Shown here: positions 23,352 to 32,654 of the stretch, one piece after another
Numbering within the stretch: position 1 is the first letter of the stretch
How the letters are laid out: every line of letters begins with the position of its first letter
Source of the DNA: Streptomyces katrae
GTDB lineage: Bacteria; Actinomycetota; Actinomycetes; Streptomycetales; Streptomycetaceae
Direction: 5' to 3'
NCBI RefSeq assembly: GCF_000717655.1
Contig: NZ_JNZY01000064.1
Location: 1 to 44,695 of the forward strand
DNA length: 44,695 nucleotides
The notes under the pieces: model-generated
Told to the model about the DNA's origin: nothing
The model's input: only the letters and a program-made list of their open reading frames with translations
Database searches by the model: none
Made by a program: the position numbers and the translations under genes

Positions 23352-23834
23352 TTAGCGGTGGTGGTTGTCGTTGTGTCCGCGGCGGCCCCACGTTTCGGTG
23401 TCGATGAGGTTGCCGCGGTTGTCGCGGAGAGTGGCGGTGTCGCGTTCGTTCCAGATCTGGTGGCGGCGGTTCTGGTAGACGTCGTGGCGGGTGTCGCGGC
23501 CCTCGCCGGTGTGGACCTTGACGCTGGAGCGGCCGTCCAGGCGGAGGCTGTTGAAGCGGTAGCGGTTGCCCTGCTGGTCGGTGAGGGTGAAGCCGTCGAG
23601 GTCGACGCTGCGGCGGCCGGTGTTCTTCACCTCGACCCATTCGGTGTTCAGGGCGCGGTTGCCGCGGCCGCGGCTGTCGTGCTGGACATCGCCGATGACG
23701 ATCGAGGAGTTCCGGCCGCGGTGGTCGCGCCGGTCGTCGTCGTGGGCGGCGGCCGGCATGGCGGCGGCGCCGATCAGGGCGCCGGCAGCCAGGAGGGCGG
23801 CGAGAGCGCGGCGGGTGGCGAGAGAAGCAGACAT
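23352..23834 (-). CDS. secreted lamin-tail-domain (LTD) protein
   Basis: A 160-residue exported protein. ATG 23834 has AAGGAG 8 nt upstream. Residues 1-30 are a signal peptide (ATRRALAALLAAGALIGAAA, cleavage after AAA or PAAA). The mature part is an LTD beta-sandwich: IVIGDVQHDS, TEWVEVKNTGRRSVDLDGFTL, RYRFNSLRLDGRSSVKVHTGEG and TATLRDNRGNLIDTETWG. LTD proteins of actinomycetes are small secreted modules, usually proposed to act in adhesion or nucleic-acid/surface binding. The mature protein is rich in Arg, Asp and His. It is monocistronic with its own terminator and lies between pseudogene clusters. Confidence 0.85.
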   Translation of the reverse strand: MSASLATRRALAALLAAGALIGAAAMPAAAHDDDRRDHRGRNSSIVIGDVQHDSRGRGNRALNTEWVEVKNTGRRSVDLDGFTLTDQQGNRYRFNSLRLDGRSSVKVHTGEGRDTRHDVYQNRRHQIWNERDTATLRDNRGNLIDTETWGRRGHNDNHHR

Positions 23835-25001
23835 GAAGACGACTCCTTCAACGGTCAGTCGGCCCGGCCTTGTGCAAGCCGGGAGGGCTCCGAACGGTTC
23901 CCGGCGTCCTGCCGGGGAGTCACACTCTGGCCCCTGACCATGCCCGAAAGGCGCGAAAACGGACTGTGTTGCCCAATACGGATATGTCCGTGACTCTCCC
24001 TTGTAGCAGGCAACGGTCAAAGCGACGTTGACCACAGGAGGCGACGGCCCCGAGGCACGTCCCAGGAGGGTCACGGCCCGCAGGGGCCCCGCCTCGCGGC
24101 CGCCCGACTTGCCAGCCACCCATGGCTCCTGCGCCGAACGGGTTCAAGGCCCTGTAACAGCCGCTTCTGCCATTTTCCCGAATGCGCTTACGTGAACGGT
24201 TCTGGCGTCCGGACAGCCAACACGGCTGTACTGCGCCCACGTCTCGAGCGCCCCGCCTGCGGGCTGCGCGGCCAGGCATGTAAGAGGGACGGTGTCTTTG
24301 TGGTGTGTGAGCCGTTAGAGCTGTGCCGGAGCGGTTTGCCTGCCCGGGTCGTCCCGCTCCGGCCCTGGGCACCGCCTGTCCGGACACGGCCTCGCGAACA
24401 GCGGTCCGCTCCGACACCGACGCCATCACCGCCGCCTGAGAGCTGGCCCCTTCGGACCCGCTTCAGCGCGAGACCGCCCGTCAGGACGCTGGGGCCGGTC
24501 GCTCTCATCCGGCCCCCAGCTCGTCATCCTCGGCCGCTGCGACGCCTGGGCTGCTTGCACGTGGACGGTGTGCGGATGCGAGAGGGGGGCTGCGGTGGGG
24601 AGTGGCCGGTGTCAGCGTCGGGCGTCAACCCTCGCCTGTGCACGTCACTCGGGATGCCGAACGCTGTGCTTCTGCTGCGGGGCGTCGGCTTGTGGTGGCT
24701 ATGGTCGCTTCAGTCCGCGTCGATAGGGCGTGCGCGGGCGAGGCGGGCCACCCCGCTCTGCCGAATCTGGGAGCGGGCCCGCAGGGATGCAGCGCCCGGA
24801 CAGGCGCTCGGTGCCCCCGTACTGGCAGGCCTGTGGTCCTGCATTCGACGCACGGGCCGGCCGCGCGCAGTATGGGGTCTGTGCGGGTGGTTCGGGGAGG
24901 TGTGGAGCGGGTCGTGGGGGTGCATCGCGGGGCAGATTGGGTGATGGGGCTCGGCGAGGAGCCCGCCTGCCGCGTCGGTGGCCTCCTCCTCCCGGAGTGC
25001 T
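23835..25001. other. 1.2-kb stretch without a recognisable gene
   Basis: The first 250 bp are the upstream region of the LTD gene. The rest has long open frames on several strands that are Arg/Pro/Ala rich, lack ribosome binding sites and do not resemble families. Codon bias is weak. It looks like eroded DNA leading into the ketoacyl-synthase remnant at 25002. Confidence 0.5.
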
Positions 25002-25205
25002 CTCGGCCGGGCCGAACTCGGCCTGGTCTATCTGCACCCGCCGTCCGTCCCCTTCATCCGCACCTTCTGCGAACGCCTCGGCAACCGACCCGACACGGTC
25101 GTGCCCACCTTCCAGCCGCACCGGCAACATGGGCGCAGCCAACAGGTGGTCCTGTTCGGCATGGCCGGCGGCGCCAGCGGCGGCGTGATGCTGATCAGCT
25201 GGTAG
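25002..25205 (+). pseudogene. 3-oxoacyl-ACP synthase III (KAS III) C-terminal remnant
   Basis: [20 protein letters not shown], then [10 protein letters not shown], and the closing [19 protein letters not shown] to TAG 25203 are characteristic of the C-terminal thiolase fold of FabH-like synthases. Between them the expected GNMGAAN (oxyanion Asn loop) is present in another frame, with loss of the following helix. So two indels have occurred and the N-terminal half with the catalytic Cys is absent. Such genes often belong to acyl-starter or butenolide/secondary-metabolite pathways; here only debris remains. Confidence 0.65.
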
Positions 25206-25402
25206 GCACCCTGGCCCACGCGCTCGGACTCCTGACACCGGGGGCCGGCCAGCAGGCTCCATTCGGCCTCTGTGGCTGCGTGCTCCATCGGACGGATGAG
25301 CGCTTCATCTGTTGTAGCCGAGGTTCAATCTGGCGCCTCGTACGGGTGCTACTGACCGTCAGTGGCCTTTCAGGCGCTGCTCTGGCAGGCAGGGTGTCGG
25401 GT

Positions 25403-25966
25403 ATGGACATCTCGCCGTTCCTGCAGCGCAAGCTCGCCCGCCGCTTCGCCACCTTCGACACCAACCGTGACGGCTATATCGACCGCACCGACTTTGAGTC
25501 GGCCTGCGACCGCCTCGCCGCGGCCTTTCATCTCTCGCCCGAAGCCCCCGCGCTCAAGCACATGCGGGAGTTGAGCGACGGCCTGTGGCAGCACTTGTCA
25601 CGGGCCGCGGATAACGACGCCGATGGACGCATCAGCCTCGCCGAGTACCAGGCGGCGTTCGCCGCCGGGTTGCTGGTCACGCCCGCTTCCTTCGACGCCG
25701 GGTACATGCCGTTCCTCGATGCGCTGATGGACATCGCGGACGAGGACGGCGACGGGAAACTGACCCGGGATGAGCAGGTTCGCTGGTCCGGCGCCCTGAT
25801 GGGGCTGCCTGAAGCGGACGCTCGAGAGGTCTTCGGCCGCCTCGACCGGGACGCCGACGGCCTGATCAGCCGGGACGACATGCTCCAGGCAATCCGTGAG
25901 TTCTACTTCAACGAGGAGCCCACCTCCACCGGCGTGTGGCTGCTCGGACCACTGGACCCCGCATAG
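25403..25966 (+). CDS. four-EF-hand calcium-binding protein (calerythrin-like)
   Basis: A 187-residue cytoplasmic protein with four EF-hand loops: [13 protein letters not shown] (19-31), [13 protein letters not shown] (70-82), [13 protein letters not shown] (113-125) and [13 protein letters not shown] (148-160). All four have Asp at position 1, Gly at 6 and a hydrophobic residue at 8. The Glu/Asp at position 12 is clear in loops 2-4 (E, E, D) and is Asp in loop 1. The size and helix spacing match calerythrin / CabC-type proteins of Saccharopolyspora and Streptomyces, proposed to buffer calcium during aerial mycelium development. ATG 25403 is chosen; a GTG at 25394 is also in frame and neither has a strong RBS. 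It is monocistronic. Confidence 0.92.
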   Translation: MDISPFLQRKLARRFATFDTNRDGYIDRTDFESACDRLAAAFHLSPEAPALKHMRELSDGLWQHLSRAADNDADGRISLAEYQAAFAAGLLVTPASFDAGYMPFLDALMDIADEDGDGKLTRDEQVRWSGALMGLPEADAREVFGRLDRDADGLISRDDMLQAIREFYFNEEPTSTGVWLLGPLDPA

Positions 25967-26438
25967 CAAGCAAACCTGTCGCCCAGACGGACCGGTTTGC
26001 ATTCAGACGGCTGTTCATGTCCGCTCGAACCGCCGTACGGGTCACTACCCCCCAGCCCGGGCGGCCGGCTGCTCCTGCAGACCCGGCGCGGCTCCCGGGT
26101 CCAAAACCGATTCCCCGACCCGGTCGCAGCCGCCGGGCAGCTACCGCGGGGACGATCTGATCCACGGCCGCGGTATGGGCGCGTCGCGACCGTCCGTTTG
26201 GGGAGGTGGAGGCGGCCGAGGGCTTCCTCCCCGGCGTGGCTGCCGCTACCGGCGCCCGACGGCAGACCTGGCCCCGACCGCGCACTGCACCTGGCCTCTG
26301 ACTGCTTCGACAGTGCGAATCGTTCCTGCGGTGAATGTCTGCGGCTGTGTGGGTGAGCCCTGCCCGCTATGTCTCCGGCGCAGGTGAGGAGACGGGTAGA
26401 AGAGGGGGGTCGTTCCGTCGTCCTGAGGGGTGTTCCTG
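25967..26438. other. intergenic, no gene recognised
   Basis: About 470 bp between the EF-hand gene and the nicotinamidase gene, on the same strand. Frames are Arg/Pro rich on both strands with no family resemblance. Its last part must hold the nicotinamidase promoter. Confidence 0.4.
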
Positions 26439-27032
26439 ATGAGCCGAGGCTTGATCGTCGTGGATGTGCAAAAGGACTTCTGCGAAGGAGGCAGCGTTCC
26501 CGTCGCGGGAGGCGCGCAGATCGCCACCGCGATCGCCGAGCTGGTGGAGCGGAGCGCGGACGGCGAATACCAGTACGTCGTGGCCACCCGGGACCACCAC
26601 ATCGACCCGGGAAGTCACTTCTCCTCAACCCCGGACTTCAAGGACAGCTTCCCCGTCCACTGCGTCGCCGGAGACGAAGGCGGCGAATTCCACCCCAACT
26701 TCGCCCCCACCGTCGCCGACGGCAAGGTCCATGCCGTCTTCTTCAAGGGCGCCCACAGCGCGTCCAAGAGCGGCTTCGAAGGCGCGGACACCGAAGGCAC
26801 CCCCCTCGCGGACTGGCTGCGCGCACGCGGGGTACGGAACGTCGACGTGGTGGGCATCGCAACCGACCACTGCGTGCGCGCCACCGCTCTGGACGCTGCC
26901 GCGGCCGGCTTCGGAACCCGGGTGCGCCTGGACTACACGGTCGGAGTGGCCCCCGACACCATTGCCTCCACTCTGGACGACTTCCGCCAGGCAGGCATCC
27001 AGGTGTCCGGCCGGGCACCGGCGCCGAAGTAG
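26439..27032 (+). CDS. pncA: nicotinamidase / isochorismatase-family hydrolase
   Basis: A 197-residue enzyme expected to deamidate nicotinamide to nicotinate in NAD salvage. The catalytic triad is visible: Asp9 in LIVVDVQKDF, Lys103 in VFFKGAHS and the nucleophile Cys145 in IATDHCVRATA. Metal ligands are Asp52 and His54 in RDHHIDPGSHF, with His60 and His74 (PVHC) also suitably placed, as in mycobacterial and archaeal PncA. The cis-peptide-type VVGIATDHC context matches nicotinamidase rather than isochorismatase proper. ATG 26439 has AGGGG about 9 nt upstream. It is monocistronic. Family assignment is firm; exact substrate is inferred. Confidence 0.92.
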   Translation: MSRGLIVVDVQKDFCEGGSVPVAGGAQIATAIAELVERSADGEYQYVVATRDHHIDPGSHFSSTPDFKDSFPVHCVAGDEGGEFHPNFAPTVADGKVHAVFFKGAHSASKSGFEGADTEGTPLADWLRARGVRNVDVVGIATDHCVRATALDAAAAGFGTRVRLDYTVGVAPDTIASTLDDFRQAGIQVSGRAPAPK

Positions 27033-27272
27033 CCCAGCGGCCAGGCCAACGCCCTCACCCTGTTGCGGTCCACACTCGCGGAAACCGGTTATGCGAGAGC
27101 TCGTTGGACGGGCGGGTGCACGCCCCTGCCCGGGGTGCCTCGACCCTTCGGGGCGGGGCGCCCGGGGCTGGCGTTCCGCACACGGCAGGTCCCGGGTCCC
27201 CACCGCCCCGCCGGACCGGCCACTTTCGATACGGGTGACGAGCTACTGGACAAGGGGCACTAGAGTTCCGGC

Positions 27273-28061
27273 ATGCGCATCGCAGGCCCTCTCGACGAGC
27301 TCCCCGACACCAATTTGAGGTTGGCTGTGGTCAGTCAGCTGATGGAAGCGGGCATGCTGCCGCTCTTCCAACCCCCGGTGCCTGAAGGCGCGCACGTCTG
27401 CATGGACGCGTGCGATGCCGTCTGCGAGGAGTGGCTCGACGGCCTCGACAGCTTCGACTACCGACAGGACGTGGCCGATGCCCTGCTCGGACTGCCCGTC
27501 ACGGAAGCCCAGTGCGCCACTGTGCGGGAACTGAAGTGGCACACCTCCTCGAAGGCCATTGCCCTGGTCTGGAGCGAGTGGGGCGGCGAGTGCGAGGAGT
27601 TCCACATTCGCGCACTCGACGGCATAGGTGCGGCCCTTCCCGGCCTGGAAGCACTGCATCTGGAACTGACCGAGGTCACCGACCTCATGCCCCTGACCTC
27701 CTGTGACCGGCTCCGTGCGCTTACCCTGGCCGGGGGTTATGACGACGAGACCGACCTTGCGCCTCTCGCCGGCACCCGCATGCTGGCCTCGCTCGCACTG
27801 CACTCAAAACGAGTGGAGGACCTGCGCCCCCTGAGCGGCCTCCCGCTGGAGCACCTCTCCCTCGACGGGTGCCACGACGGCAACGGCCGACACGTGATCG
27901 ACCTCGCACCACTGGAGCACATCACATCCCTGCGCACGCTCCGCTACCGCCGCTTCGCCCGCATCCGCGGGGACGAGCACCCGGCCCTTTCCGCATTCGG
28001 CAACGCCCGGGTCATCGACACCCTCGCTGCACGCGGTGTCGACCTCAGCTTCGACTGGTGA
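27273..28061 (+). CDS. leucine-rich-repeat-like hypothetical protein, 262 aa
   Basis: A soluble acidic protein. The C-terminal half (residues 115-225) shows irregular leucine-rich units of 22-24 residues (LPGLEALHLELTEVTDLMPL, CDRLRALTLAGGYDDETDLAPL, TRMLASLALHSKRVEDLRPL, LPLEHLSLDGC, ITSLRTLRYRRF). The N-terminal half has LVWSEWGGECEEFHIRALDG, as in Streptomyces proteins annotated DUF6892 or LRR-like. ATG 27273 has no Shine-Dalgarno sequence, but TAGAGT ends 6 nt before it, consistent with a leaderless transcript. Such proteins may be immunity or scaffolding proteins; I infer no specific function. It stands alone. Confidence 0.8.
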   Translation: MRIAGPLDELPDTNLRLAVVSQLMEAGMLPLFQPPVPEGAHVCMDACDAVCEEWLDGLDSFDYRQDVADALLGLPVTEAQCATVRELKWHTSSKAIALVWSEWGGECEEFHIRALDGIGAALPGLEALHLELTEVTDLMPLTSCDRLRALTLAGGYDDETDLAPLAGTRMLASLALHSKRVEDLRPLSGLPLEHLSLDGCHDGNGRHVIDLAPLEHITSLRTLRYRRFARIRGDEHPALSAFGNARVIDTLAARGVDLSFDW

Positions 28062-28645
28062 CACGCTGCAGAGCAGCCTGACCGGACCGGGCGGGGCCGG
28101 CCGGTTACCGCGCCGGCCGACGTTGCCACCAGATCGCGGGGCAATCAGACGAGCGACCAGCTCATCGCGCTGATCGACTCGCTGCTGATCTTCATTGGCC
28201 TGGTGACCCCTCGATGGTCCCGGGGCCCTGGACTGCGATCTTTCGGTTGTGGGGCGGTGGGGTGAGAGGCAGCCTTCCCCGATGACGCATACCGATACGA
28301 GGAAGGCCCCGGTGCCCGCGGTGTCCGGCTGCGCCGATGCCGTTGGCGAACCGGCGTAGGACACCGCGCCGCTCGGTCGCGAGGTGGTCACCGCACAGCC
28401 ATGCCGACCAGACGCGGTCCGGGGTCCGTGGCGGCCTGCCTCCAGCTCGTACAGCTCCGCGTCGATCGACGTAGCAGCCCCATACGGTCCGGTCCAGATG
28501 GGGCGGACGTCAAACTCTTGGAGGCCGTCGAGGTCGGCCGCCATGGCCAGGACCGGTCTGCACACCGCCGACACCGCCGACCCCGCCGACACGGTGGACC
28601 AGAGTCGCGGCGCGCCTCATGACCGACACAGGACCGCAGCGGGGG
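28062..28645. other. intergenic, no gene recognised
   Basis: Between the convergent LRR-like gene and the lipoprotein gene. A weak stem (GGCCGGC/GCCGGCC, 28096-28119) could be a terminator for the former. A plus-strand frame around 28140-28260 (QLIALIDSLLIFIGLVTPR) is briefly protein-like but has no start; it may be debris. Confidence 0.4.
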
Positions 28646-29326
28646 CTACTTGACTTCCTCGAAGCTGTAGGCGTAGCCCTTGCTACCGATCTTGATTTGG
28701 AGAGTTGTGAAGCCGGGCTTGCCCTTGTTGGCGTGCTCGCCCCAGTAATGGCACCGGAAGCCGGTGTCGGCGCCGAAGTCGAATGCCTTGGCGGCGGGGA
28801 GTTCGTCGCAGGCGAGCTTGCTGGCGTCCGAGCGGCCGGACTCCGAACCGTAGTTCTCGTTGATCATCTGGTAGACGAGCTTGCCGACCAGCAGACCCTG
28901 CTTGGGCTCCTTGGTGTAGGAGATGACGCTGCTGCCGGCTTTGTAACTGTCGCTGATCTTGACCTCGTAGGGGATCTCGGCTCCCGCGTAGGTGACCACA
29001 CACTGGCTGATCGCGCCGGCCTGCTGGGTCACGCCGTCGGGGCACTTGGCACTGGTCTCACCTGCGACCTTGGCGCTGCCGAGCACGTCCTCCCGCAGAG
29101 CGTGCTCCACCTTCTGTACGAAGGGAGCGCCGACTTCGGGGAGCGGGGTGACTCGGAGAGCATCGCCGCCGCGCATGTGCACGTCCGGCTGCGGACCGGT
29201 GATGGCCACCGGCAGAGCCTTCGCCGCATCGTCCGCGGCACCGCGCTGGGCGGTTTCGGCGGAGCTGCAGCCCGCACTGAGCAAGGTCACTGTGGCCACG
29301 CCTATAAGAATCCTGGGGAATCGCAT
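28646..29326 (-). CDS. lipoprotein, DUF4333-like
   Basis: A 226-residue exported lipoprotein. MRFPRILIGVATVTLLSAGC is a type II signal peptide with lipobox LSAGC, lipid-modified at Cys20. The mature region contains KCPDGVTQQAGAISQCVVTY, resembling the DUF4333 pattern in which a conserved C-P and a later Cys form a disulfide. A C-terminal half rich in Tyr, Lys and Gly (YKAGSSVISY, FDFGADTGFRCHYWGEHANK) holds a second Cys pair. ATG 29326 has no RBS; TACGCT lies 7 nt upstream on this strand, suggesting leaderless transcription. It is extracytoplasmic, function unknown. Confidence 0.85.
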   Translation of the reverse strand: MRFPRILIGVATVTLLSAGCSSAETAQRGAADDAAKALPVAITGPQPDVHMRGGDALRVTPLPEVGAPFVQKVEHALREDVLGSAKVAGETSAKCPDGVTQQAGAISQCVVTYAGAEIPYEVKISDSYKAGSSVISYTKEPKQGLLVGKLVYQMINENYGSESGRSDASKLACDELPAAKAFDFGADTGFRCHYWGEHANKGKPGFTTLQIKIGSKGYAYSFEEVK

Positions 29327-29530
29327 GGAGGAGAGCGTAGACGCCGCTACCTGTAGGTCTTGACCAGGACATGGAGGGATGACCCTGGCCTCCCCTTGGC
29401 CGACGATCCCGAATGGGGTGGCGACCTCGCCGATCGGATGGCGGACGTCTTCGGAGTCCGGCTGGCGCTGTGCGGCGCGCCAGGCCCGGTTGCCGTGGGG
29501 CCGAACGGGAGCGCTGTGCACCGGTCGACA

Positions 29531-29965
29531 GTGTCCCTCCGGCAACCTTTAGTGCTCGCTGTGCTGGTCGGCTTTGTCGCCGCCGCTCTTGTTGACGGCG
29601 GCCTGCGCTTCTTCGCCGCGATCCGAGACGAGCCGTGGAGTATGTACTGGAAGAACGGTAGCGACCCATTCGCGACTGTCGCGAACTATCCAGTGGTTCT
29701 GAGGTTCGGTCCCCTCTGCATCGTCGCAGCAGTCATTTCCAATGTGCGGCGCGACTACCTCTGGCTCTGGACAGCGACACCATGCTCAACAGGCGCCGGT
29801 GAGAGCCACCAGCACGGCTGTCCGGCGTACACAGAAGTCAAATCGGTCCCTCCTGGCCCTCATTGCGCGCACGAAACCGAAGGGATGAATGATGGACACC
29901 ACAACCCTCGAGCAATTGAAAGCCCAGTACCGCAGGAGCGGTGCACGGGCCGGCATCAAGCTTGA
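29531..29965 (+). CDS. doubtful small membrane protein, possibly broken
   Basis: From the GTG at 29531 the frame encodes two hydrophobic helices (LVLAVLVGFVAAALVDGGLR and VVLRFGPLCIVAAVISNV) with natural composition to about residue 80. Then it becomes His/Pro/Cys rich and overlaps the start of the next gene by 77 bp, which suggests that the true 3' end has been lost or frameshifted. Similar coding character extends upstream of 29531 in the same frame (GGDLADRMADVFGVRLALC), so the gene may have begun near 29360. No family is recognised. Confidence 0.35.
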   Translation: MSLRQPLVLAVLVGFVAAALVDGGLRFFAAIRDEPWSMYWKNGSDPFATVANYPVVLRFGPLCIVAAVISNVRRDYLWLWTATPCSTGAGESHQHGCPAYTEVKSVPPGPHCAHETEGMNDGHHNPRAIESPVPQERCTGRHQA

Positions 29966-30332
29966 CGACATCGAGATGCGGAAGGCCATCTCACTCCTCC
30001 CACGCCAGGGACCTGTAGTCGAAACTCCGGGCGTGGAACTCCGCTACATCGAGGGCCTGCTGAGGATTCCCCTTGATTCCATCGTCGACTTCTCAATCAT
30101 CCCCGCCGCCGGACAGTCACGCTGTCCATGTGGTCGAACACCGACCGCGCTGGACATCGTCGCCCACGCCGTCGGCCAAAAGATTCACGACGAGCAACTC
30201 CTGCGCGACACCGTGATCGGCGTGTACAACGTGTTCGAGTTCGCCGACGAAGGGCGCACAGCGCCGTGTCATCGGTGCGGACGGGAGTTCACGGCCAGCG
30301 GCTACTGGACCCATAGCTACATGTACGCCTGA
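29889..30332 (+). CDS. hypothetical zinc-ribbon protein, 147 aa
   Basis: A soluble protein starting MMDTTTLEQLKAQYRRSGA behind GAAGGGA; the second ATG at 29892 is equally good. Two Cys knuckles, CPCG near residue 79 and CHRCG near residue 126, are about 45 residues apart and could bind one zinc. The part between is helical (TALDIVAHAVGQKIHDEQLL, then TVIGVYNVFEFADEG). The N-terminal helix has HTH-like character but no clear motif. I do not recognise the family. Codon bias is less GC-extreme than in neighbours, which may indicate transfer. Confidence 0.7.
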   Translation: MMDTTTLEQLKAQYRRSGARAGIKLDDIEMRKAISLLPRQGPVVETPGVELRYIEGLLRIPLDSIVDFSIIPAAGQSRCPCGRTPTALDIVAHAVGQKIHDEQLLRDTVIGVYNVFEFADEGRTAPCHRCGREFTASGYWTHSYMYA

Positions 30333-30582
30333 CTCGGCCCTTCAATGCAGCGGTCTGGCCTGTCCCTTCCGGAGACTGGCTTTGATGGTGAGCTACGAGA
30401 GCGTGGATAGCTCAGCCCTGAAATTCCGATCGCGGACGGCCGTCTCCTCGGCCTGGCCCCGCGCGCTCGGATGCGGATCGCCGTGCCCTCGAACCACACG
30501 GGGAGCAGGGTCGGCACCAGCGCCAGCCAGAACAGCAACTGCGGGACGAGCCGTTCGGACCGAGTTCCGTTTTGAAGCCCGT

Positions 30583-30634
30583 GGTGGTCCCGCTCCGTGC
30601 CCTTACTAGGGTGACGGCACGGAACGGGACCACC
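30583..30634. repeat. long inverted repeat (19-bp arms, one mismatch)
   Basis: GGTGGTCCCGCTCCGTGCC (30583-30601) pairs with 30616-30634 at 18 of 19 positions around a 14-nt loop. It lies outside genes, 174 bp beyond the stop of the leftward gene at 30808 and 250 bp after the zinc-ribbon gene. It could be a bidirectional terminator or the end of a small mobile element. Confidence 0.75.
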
Positions 30635-30807
30635 TGCCTGGGAACCGGGGCGGACAAGGGAAAACATCGAGGGATGGGTCGGGGGAGTAACGAAGGAGCC
30701 GAGGGAAGCTTCGGCACATGGTTCCGGTCACTCCTCCAAGGAGGCCCCGAGCGCTGGCTGGGCTTCTGGACACGTCTTCGCCGCCTGTCTCGGTGGGTGG
30801 TCGCGGG

Positions 30808-31617
30808 TCAGTACGCGCCGAATGACCAGAAGACGCCCACCTCGTCGTCGGTGACCGCGATCAGCCCCAGGTCCTCGAGGAAGTCAAGGCCCTTGACGTA
30901 CTCCGAGGTGACGAAGGTGTGGGAGCGGGTGCCCCGGAGACCCGCTGCGAGGAAATCCGGAGCTGGGTCCGAAGCGGCGGCCGTCGCGTTGGTCCAGTAT
31001 CCGGCAGTGGGGCCGTACCTGGAGAGCAGGGTCCGGGCGTCCGCCAGCACGGAGTCACGGTCCGGGCGGGTACGGATGGGGGCGGGTTCGGACTGCCACT
31101 CCTCGGCCATGACGGCGAGCGCGCCGAGGGCCGCCGCCGCTTCGAGGGGGTACAAACGGTCGGGGAAATCCGATGCCGCTGGTGGGTCGAAGGGGTAAGC
31201 AGACCCGATGGGGCGGGCGTCGTTGCGGCGGTCCCAGTCCAGGCGGACCCAGCCACGGGGGTCGCTGACCGACCGGTGAAGCACGGCGAGGACATCGTGC
31301 GCCCAGTTCTCGTGCCGGCGGGGACCGGTGGCTGCGAAGGTGTAGACGTCGTCGAGTAGGCGCAAGGCCGCCGCGTTCCAGGGACACCGGCGGGTGCGGA
31401 GCTCCTTCAGCAGACCCCCGACGCGGAGGCTGAACGCGTCCTTCGGCTCGCGGGGAATGTACCGGAGCTGGACGAGGGCCCAGCGGACGAGCTCTTCCGA
31501 TGCGTCGGCGGCGGGTTCGGCCAGACCCTCTGGGAGCGGGAGGTCTGCTCCGTCCCCGAGAGCCTCCAGATGGGCATCGAGCAGGTCCAGGATGTTCCAG
31601 TCGGCGCGTATGGGCAT
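30808..31617 (-). CDS. conserved hypothetical protein, 269 aa
   Basis: A soluble, mostly helical protein beginning MPIRADWNILDLLDAHLEAL and ending EVGVFWSFGAY. Composition and GC3 are clearly those of a real gene. No catalytic motif, signal peptide or membrane segment is visible. A central WVRLDWDRRNDARPIGSAYP stretch and the C-terminal FLEDLGLIAVTDDEVGVFW are distinctive. Hypotheticals of this kind in Streptomyces are sometimes immunity-like, but I have no basis to assign that here. The gene is isolated on both sides. Confidence 0.75.
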   Translation of the reverse strand: MPIRADWNILDLLDAHLEALGDGADLPLPEGLAEPAADASEELVRWALVQLRYIPREPKDAFSLRVGGLLKELRTRRCPWNAAALRLLDDVYTFAATGPRRHENWAHDVLAVLHRSVSDPRGWVRLDWDRRNDARPIGSAYPFDPPAASDFPDRLYPLEAAAALGALAVMAEEWQSEPAPIRTRPDRDSVLADARTLLSRYGPTAGYWTNATAAASDPAPDFLAAGLRGTRSHTFVTSEYVKGLDFLEDLGLIAVTDDEVGVFWSFGAY

Positions 31618-31986
31618 CTCGTCACTCTATGCCGTGCGCTTCAAGCGATGCCGGGCCGGGATCGCCGTTGATGCGCAAACTGGACTCGGCCGAGGACTTC
31701 TTCGCCGCGTGGCTGGCAGCCATCCAGACGTAGGAGAGCAGTAGCGGGCCTGATCAGTGGCTCCCACAACTGCCCGGAGTAGTCCACGGGCCAGCGCCCC
31801 GGAGGAGAGGCCCCGTTTCTCCTTCTGCGTGCCGTCCCTGAAAGCGGAAAGACCAGGAGGCGGATTCCTGCGCTTGGGCATGCTGACCCCGGGCGTCGGG
31901 AAGCGCTCACTCGCGGGCTGCGGGCGCCACCTGACGGCCGATGGCAGTCGAGCCGGGCCGGGTTGAGCAAGGGGAGCGGTTCTGGG
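31618..31986. other. intergenic, possible debris
   Basis: A short plus-strand frame at 31671-31733 (MRKLDSAEDFFAAWLAAIQT) looks like the C-terminal end of a gene without its body. The remainder has only shadow-like frames. It carries the promoters of the divergent flanking genes. Confidence 0.4.
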
Positions 31987-32511
31987 GTGGACGACCGAGG
32001 AGTACGGGGGCGTCGCACGCGGGCTGGGGGAGGTGCCCTGCTGGCTGACGGGAGCGAGCCGGATCCTGTGTACCTGGATCCGGGGAGCGGTTCCGACTTT
32101 CACGAGACGCGTGAGTGGTGGGCTTACAGCGGGATTCTGAACCGGTCTCGAGTGGCCGGCGCGCGGGGTGCGTGTCAGTGCGGCTGGCGGGGCGCCGCGA
32201 CCTATCCGATCGACTGGGAGGCCGCGGACGCGCCCGGAGGCTACGAGCCGGTTATCGAGGGCCCGCAGGAGGACTGGGAGCAGCACATCGACGAGGTCGA
32301 GGCGCGGACGGTGCCGCTGCCTACCGAACTGGCCGAGCTCCTGGACCGGGTCGGGGAACACTTGAACACCCGCACCGGCCAGGCGCCGGTGGCAGCGCTC
32401 AAGGCCGTGTCGGCACTTGAGACGTTGACCCGGCAGGTGGCCCGGGACGCCGCCTGCATGGCGAAAGCCGACGACCTGTCCTGGAATCGATCGGAAACGC
32501 TCTCGGGTTGA
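31987..32511 (+). CDS. hypothetical protein, 174 aa
   Basis: The GTG at 31987 is preceded by AAGGGGAG at about 10 nt, so I prefer it to the TTG at 31963. The protein is acidic and soluble, with a short CQCGWRG motif near residue 62 and an amphipathic helical C-terminus (LPTELAELLDRVGEHLNTRT, APVAALKAVSALETLTRQVA). The CxC-GWRG feature recurs in small Streptomyces proteins of unknown function. No family name can be given. It is followed by a GNAT gene 140 bp downstream on the same strand. Confidence 0.7.
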   Translation: MDDRGVRGRRTRAGGGALLADGSEPDPVYLDPGSGSDFHETREWWAYSGILNRSRVAGARGACQCGWRGAATYPIDWEAADAPGGYEPVIEGPQEDWEQHIDEVEARTVPLPTELAELLDRVGEHLNTRTGQAPVAALKAVSALETLTRQVARDAACMAKADDLSWNRSETLSG

Positions 32512-32654
32512 GTCAGGATGCTGCCCGCTCCCGTCTGACCCGCTACCGCCCTGCGGCAGTGAAAGGGTGTTTTGCAAGCTAAAGGTGCAGGTCACAGGCC
32601 GAAGAGTCATCCAGAAAGCCTGGACTTGCGACGCCCGAAATGATCCAATACAGG

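Noticed and set aside
24192..24944. Long rightward frame in the 24.2-24.9 kb gap as a gene
   Set aside because: Arg/Pro/Ser-rich, no RBS and no stable domain-like region; probably chance in high-GC DNA.
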